DNA from: Tubulanus polymorphus
Lineage: Eukaryota > Nemertea > Palaeonemertea > Tubulaniformes > Tubulanidae
Reading direction: 5' to 3'
Assembly (NCBI RefSeq): GCF_964204645.1
Contig: NC_134030.1
Location: 4,007,855 to 4,071,854, forward strand
Length of the DNA: 64,000 nucleotides
The notes under the pieces were generated by a model that was not told the DNA's origin, did no database searches, and saw nothing but the letters and a program-made list of their open reading frames with translations. The position numbers were made by a program, and so were the translations under genes. Shown piece after piece: positions 58,875 to 64,000 of the stretch (position 1 is the stretch's first letter; each line of letters opens with the position of its first letter).

Positions 58875-60338
58875 TTACGTGCCGTTCATTTCGTGAAGTT
58901 TTGGATCGACTATTTCATCATTTTCGTTGTTCTTGTACGGAAGTAGATTGATTTGTGTCCTCAACAGTTGCAGACTGAAGTACTCAGTAATTTCTTGCAC
59001 AAGTTGAAGTTTTCTGCATCGATCATGCAGCAGATGTCCGTTGGCAGGTGTCTGTTGGTAGGTGTCCATATGCAGATGTTTTTTTTGCAGTTTCAGCGTG
59101 AAATCATTAGCCATCTCTTCATTTACTTATAGGAGGTTTACATGTTTGTTATCAGTCAGCATCCCACATTATTAACATCTCGGACCAGTTATCCAGTCCA
59201 AATCGATGAATTTCACCAACAGCACCCCCTAGAAAGAATTTATGCAATATTTTCAGCTGTTTCGAGGTAATTCCAATCAGAAACATTTGTTAACGCTTTT
59301 ATCTTTTCCACTCTATTGTGTACAAATCATTTCAATCTTTGTCGACCAAATCCAACATTCATGTTTGAGTACATAGATCCATATGTGTCGGTAATTAGCT
59401 CGGTATATTCTACTCATTAACATTGCTTGTTATTCTTTCCTCACCTTAAAATTTTCGTTTAATTTTTCGAATCTGCAGTTTTACATCCAGGGTAATATAC
59501 ATGAAGCGGCCGATTACAACTTCAGGACATGCGTCAGTGAAGATTACAATTTCCGCTTCTTGTTATGGGTCGACAACAAATCGTCTATCCAGTGTTTTCA
59601 GTAAGAAATTAACAAGCCAGGTCCCTTTGAAAAATGGGAGGGTCACATCGTATGTGACAGTCCCTGAAAAAACAGTGGGGTCCTTAAAAAATGACAGACG
59701 GGTCTGAGACCCGGGACCTGGCTCTTATTGAAAACACTGCTATCATCCATCGCTTTTTCGTTACTACGTTCGAAGGAATTTCTGATCTTTGTCCATTGGC
59801 CCGTTTTGACTCTTCGTCCCCTTCAATGTTCACTGTCCATTGCTTAATCATAAGGGCTTTCATGGTGCAACGATCCTACTAAGTCCCAAAGGATCAAATA
59901 TCAATGACCATTTTGACAGAACGTTTCCTTTCGTTTCATTGTACTCAATCGACGTATATTTTTTACATGTATGAATCATGATATTACTTTCCATTTCTTT
60001 TTGATTGGTTCAGCATCCTGTTGATCGATAAATCAAGTAGCACTGTTATTGCGGTGGACCGGTGGTCAACAATTTCTGTTGATTCTTTTTCATAATCCTT
60101 ATCGCTTGCGGATTCTAGACTAAAGTTTCTTCAATTCTCTCGAATATCGTTAAAATTTTCTTGTATGTTTTTTAAAATTCCTGCAGCAACGATTCGAGAA
60201 CTGTAACTTGTTTTTCGTCGATATCTTCTCTGAGGAGTGCTCCATTTTTCTCAACATTTTTTCAGATGTTGATAATAAACATTGTTGTTGTTTCTTCAGT
60301 TCTGCCCGGATGGCTTCACCTTCAGAGGGCTCACCCAT
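58875..60338 (-). pseudogene. Decayed BEL/Pao-like LTR retrotransposon (unit 2)
   Basis: Same relic as 26490-27952. The SRG-motif fragment is near 59221-59320 and the RNase H-like fragment near 59494-59562. The 3' frame is longer here (79 codons at 59114-58875, starting MANDFTLKLQKKH) because a T-run is one base longer than in unit 1. Confidence 0.55.
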
Positions 60339-61878
60339 CCATGAAAATAATACTAAAAAATACTACTGTTGGTTATGACCAGGAATGAAGTTTTGCAGAG
60401 AGATGACGAAGTGACGATGTGCAATCCATTGATTCTTTACTAAACTGAATTGCTGCTTTATTTCTATATTAAAAACTACAAAAGTATCAGCTTATCATCT
60501 CATGGACGGTGCGCGATCGGACGGTGTGAGCGGAAGTTGCGATTAGCACAGATGTTGCCGCGGGATCCGGATAAGTGCCAGTTACACGCTTATCTCTGTA
60601 CTGAGGAGAATCATTCACAAAATCGCTACTTTTGGTTTACAGTTCCAACTTCTCTTTTTGTCAGAACGTCAAAATTCACTTCCTTTTTTACTCTCTTTAG
60701 TATTCGTATGATTGTAATTAGGTCGCACCAACATTGTGTAGGAAACTCAACATGTAATATGCCATAATTACTATTTATACAGATCAATCTATCCAATATT
60801 CTGAATTATTCAGTAAAAATGAATATAGCGAAAATCTGACAAGAATATTGCTACTTTTCAGCTGCACCAAAGCATACGGTCCCATACAGTGGTTTAGTCA
60901 GTATCCGGACCACAGTTTAGTCAGTATCCGGACCACAGTTTAGTCAGTAACGAAACTGTGTGATTCATTTCGTTCTGAGAACAGATTTTATCAAATTTCC
61001 TCTAGCTGTTCTTCAGATAGGCCTACCCTTTGACTAAATGTTTTATTTTCAGAATTCTTTGATAAAAAGTATATCCTCCACCGTTATCCAGGCCTGACAT
61101 TTATCAAGGTCTATCCTGTTTTACACCTTACAAGTTCGACAGCGACATTTGATATTGTTTTTTCTGTAAATGGCTGCAGCTGTATTCATAGTGAATTATT
61201 CCACTGAATGATTCTATACTTGAATGGTAAGTAGTGACTTATTTGAAATACTTAATGAATTCATTTGAAAAAGGCCTAAATTCTAAATATCATTAATTGT
61301 TCGCGTTTTAACGATGTTTGATTTTTATAGATACAAATCTTATTATAATTTGTAGTGAATGGATTTGATTGTATGAAGGTACAGCAGTGGACAGTGTCAT
61401 GTGAAATGCTTTTTACCCCTGATGGTTGTTTCTGAAGGTACAGTAGCCGGCAGTGTCATGTGAAATGGTTTTTAACCCTGATGGTTGTTTCTGAGAATAA
61501 CAGTTGAAGTTTTTCGTTTGATGATGAAAATACAGAAGAAATATGAATGAAATTTTTGGTGTCATTTTTCTGTTTGTCATGCAATGAAAATGAATTAGAC
61601 TTACTTAGCAAAAACCATAGGGAAATGTACAGTACTCGAAGGAAATATCACAATTTTTGGAACTAAAATTCGGTGAAAATTCATTTTAGAAAAAAATATT
61701 TTCAAATGTATCGCATTTTATTGGATTTTTTGCCCTTAATGATACTGTAGACTTCGCTTAAACTGGTAGACGGTCTATATCTGGTATAATCTGTTCAATT
61801 CGATGAAATAAAGATGAAATGTTGTTCTAAATACATATGTTTTGCCTTTTATGGTATTGCTCTGTTCGATGATGATAA

Positions 61879-62158
61879 TAATAACAATATTATGCGTCTG
61901 ATGTAGCCCTAAATCCAGCAGCAGCTCAGAGCGCTTTACATTTTACGGTTTTATTGCCCCAGCCATTTAATGGTCTGCTGGGGTGAAGTAACATCCGAGC
62001 AGCTGCTAGGCGCTCAGGGGTCATCTATCAGGCCAGGTACCCAATTACTCCTGGGTGCAAAGAGGCAATGAGGATAAGTGTCTTGCCGGGGACACAACGG
62101 TAATATACGGGGTTCGAATCCATGACGATCTGGTTTCCCAGAACGCTTTCCGTATCCC
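61879..62158 (-). mobile_element. tRNA-derived SINE relic, copy 3
   Basis: Third copy of the same SINE-like segment, with the intact minus-strand B-box core. It lacks the extra 0.33 kb that follows copy 2. Confidence 0.5.
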
Positions 62159-62848
62159 ATAAATTAAATGCCCTTCATTGTTACTTAAAAGCAGGAAAAT
62201 CAGTAGAAACTTTGGAGCTCAATAGAGTGAAAACTGTAAGAGATAAAGCTGGTAATTGAAAAGTTTGTAGGGTATGACCCTTGGATAATTTTGGTGATGA
62301 TTATTCTTACTGAAAGTGAAGTCCTATGCAAATGAGCTAATTCGCATAAATCATAATCAGTGACCTATTTATTTGAAAACCCCCTAAATTGCAGGTATCA
62401 AAATGAACAAATCGGGTATCTAGCCTCAGCTAACAGCTGACAATGGAATATTCTATGTCTACGGTTAGAAATATATATTTTATGGGTAATTATAATTAGT
62501 AAATGAGCTAATAATTAAATCATGTGACCTCCGGATAAGTACCCACTACTTTCAAATGCAAAAAAACTCAAATATTTCGAATAGCAACACCACAAAAACG
62601 CAGCATAAAAACTTACTAATGGGTGCTGCCATTTAATCAAGCCATTTAGCGGCAGGTTTCTCCGCTGAATTCTATGCGACTAAACTGCTATAAGAAATGT
62701 CGACGAAAGTCGACAGGGCACTGAAAAAGTTATAGAAGGAATTTGGGGATTCACTACATGGTCAGATTGTATAAAATACAAAGAAATTGATTATTTTGAC
62801 CGCTATTAGGCTCAATAAAACTTTTGATCATATTACCTAATGAGATGA

Positions 62849-63249
62849 AAAACGCCGAGATATCGCACGTGCCCCCTCATCCGAGAAACAACCGTTTGCC
62901 GCAGCCACAACAAAATGTACGCGATCCGCAGCACAATTAATTGCGCGACCCGTGAAATCATATACTGCATCGAATGCACCAAGTGCAACCTGCTGTACGT
63001 CGGCCTAACTGGAATGTCTTTACAAGAACGCGTCACACATCACGTCTCCAAATCAGAACGTATAATTCGACTCCAGTCGCGGACCACTTCAACCAGGTCG
63101 ACCACACCTACCGACACTTTCTGGTGTATGGTCTCCAACACCTACCAGGCTCGACGAGACCGATCCGCGAAGCAGCCAAACGAGACTGGATATTGGTCTT
63201 GATTCGTTTCAATATCAAATCGACACTAATTTTAGATACCAGTAACTAG
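62849..63249 (+). pseudogene. Penelope-like GIY-YIG fragment, frameshifted copy
   Basis: Third copy. It is open through the GIY, YIG and first helix (to about 63048), then a one-base loss relative to unit 1 (gtctcgcgcatcag became gtctccaaatcag) shifts the frame. The remaining part, with the Glu helix and terminal Asn, continues in another frame to 63249. This is a second, independent inactivation of the same relic, consistent with no selection on it. Confidence 0.75.
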
Positions 63250-63626
63250 CATAGTACCCGTCCACGGATGGATTGTCATAAATGTATTGGATATAGTTAT
63301 AAAATGTACGCTGAAAGATTCCATTATCTGCCTCATTTATGATCTACTATACCGTTGTCTAACAATACGGTTATTACAGATAATGAGAGTGGTAAAATTG
63401 TTTTTACAACAGCGTTAGAGGGTGGCAACCATCTCTTGCAACCAGCGACATGACAAATATGGTTGTTTCCGAACGTTCAACTGGCCCTTCGTTCGTTCTT
63501 CCATCACATCACTTTCCGTTACCTATCAATGAATATCGCCTGCTGCATTATTTTATAGGTTACTTAGATATGAAAATTTTATGCGTAATATTCGTGATCC
63601 TTAATGTTTTGTTTTTTTCATTCCAG

Positions 63627-64000
63627 ATTTGGATGTTTTAACAGCAATACAGAAAAACAAGTCTGAAGCAGCCCGCGAAGCTCGTAACATCTTTGGAGCT
63701 TTCGTTAACAGGTGCGTTGACTCCCTTCGCGAGCCTGAGGAGCAAGCTCCTCCATTAGTTATTGTGCCACCTTTTGAGCTTGCTCTTCCGCAGGAGGCGG
63801 ACCCTGCCCCTGTACATCTGGAGCAGGAGGACGCCCCTGCCGTGGGGACCCCGACAGAGGCCCCACCGCTTCTGAAGCCCGCACTGCGTCGGTCGCCCCG
63901 TAGAAATATAAATCCAGATATCAATTATGCAATAGGTTCGGGGCGTCCCAAAACAAAAAAGGGCAAACGTGCGGCTCGTCCTCCTCCACCGAGACAACCA
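63627..64000 (+). CDS. Proline-rich nuclear-type protein, 3' coding exon (partial, cut by window end)
   Basis: Starts after 'tttttttcattccag' at 63626 and stays open to the window edge, through the RRSPRR cluster, the AT-hook-like motif and the PPPPRQP segment. A Leu-Lys replaces Gln-Thr before the RRSPRR cluster. The stop lies outside the window. Confidence 0.7.

Larger units (their letters stand above)
1..64000. repeat. Giant tandem array of a 29-32 kb unit (about 2.1 copies)
   Basis: The sequence at position 1 recurs at 29164 and again at 61550, and everything after each point follows the same order of genes, relics and minisatellites. The spacings are 29163 and 32386 bp. Single-copy parts such as 21.2-29.1 kb versus 53.6-61.5 kb differ only by scattered substitutions, while minisatellite copy numbers and several insertions differ. 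The third unit resembles the first in lacking the 1.3-kb and 0.33-kb insertions of the second. The phase of the unit is arbitrary because neither end of the array is in the window. Confidence 0.97.

Overview
This is eukaryotic, almost certainly metazoan, nuclear DNA. It is AT-rich, with spliceosomal introns (GTAAGT/GTATGA donors, polypyrimidine-CAG/TAG acceptors), TATA-type promoters, tRNA-derived SINE relics, a Penelope-like GIY-YIG fragment and a decayed BEL/Pao element. A marine invertebrate is a reasonable guess, but the clade cannot be fixed from sequence alone.

The window is a giant tandem array. One repeat unit runs from 1 to about 29163, a second from 29164 to about 61549, and a third starts at 61550 and is cut by the window end. 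The phase is arbitrary. The second unit is about 3.2 kb longer. It carries a 1.3-kb TIR transposon (30954-32269), about 0.33 kb at 29778-30116, an extra duplicated block around an inverted gene fragment (35.3-37.6 kb), and different minisatellite copy numbers.

Layout of one unit (first-unit coordinates): SINE relic (0.33-0.6 kb); Penelope GIY-YIG relic (1.3-1.7 kb); last exon of a proline-rich nuclear-type protein gene (2086-2834); 74-bp minisatellite (3.26-3.63 kb); AT- and GA-rich DNA; TATA promoter with a tiny signal-peptide-like ORF (6.1-6.3 kb); 62-bp array (7.2-7.96 kb); 0.29-kb imperfect palindrome (8.5 kb); CT tract and ~56-bp TGTAAATA array (10.0-10.5 kb); 97-bp array (10.9-11.7 kb); ~60-bp array (12.3 kb); 153-bp array (12.7-15.2 kb); ~160-bp array (15.2-17.0 kb); a chain of ~190-nt non-coding exons with ~80-nt introns ending in a 28-bp array and AATAAA (18.1-20.2 kb); 76-bp B-box repeats (20.9-21.2 kb); a well-conserved single-copy stretch (21.2-24.0 kb); then the gene promoter (CCAAT, CRE, TATA, Inr) and its first two exons (24.05-24.97 kb). 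The ~7.9-kb second intron contains the BEL/Pao relic and runs into the next unit.

The best protein-gene model joins 24872-24971 to 32897-33645. The splice phases match, and the product is 282 residues with an AT-hook-like motif, basic clusters, an acidic stretch and a proline run. The coding exons stay open in every copy in view, while the GIY-YIG relic in the same units has been broken twice independently.

The most unusual property is that at least seven unrelated minisatellite families in one unit each carry a short perfect hairpin per repeat. Two further arrays carry Pumilio-type UGUANAUA sites on the same strand as the spliced non-coding exons. This suggests, as inference only, a large structured repeat RNA locus co-amplified with a chromatin-type protein gene.
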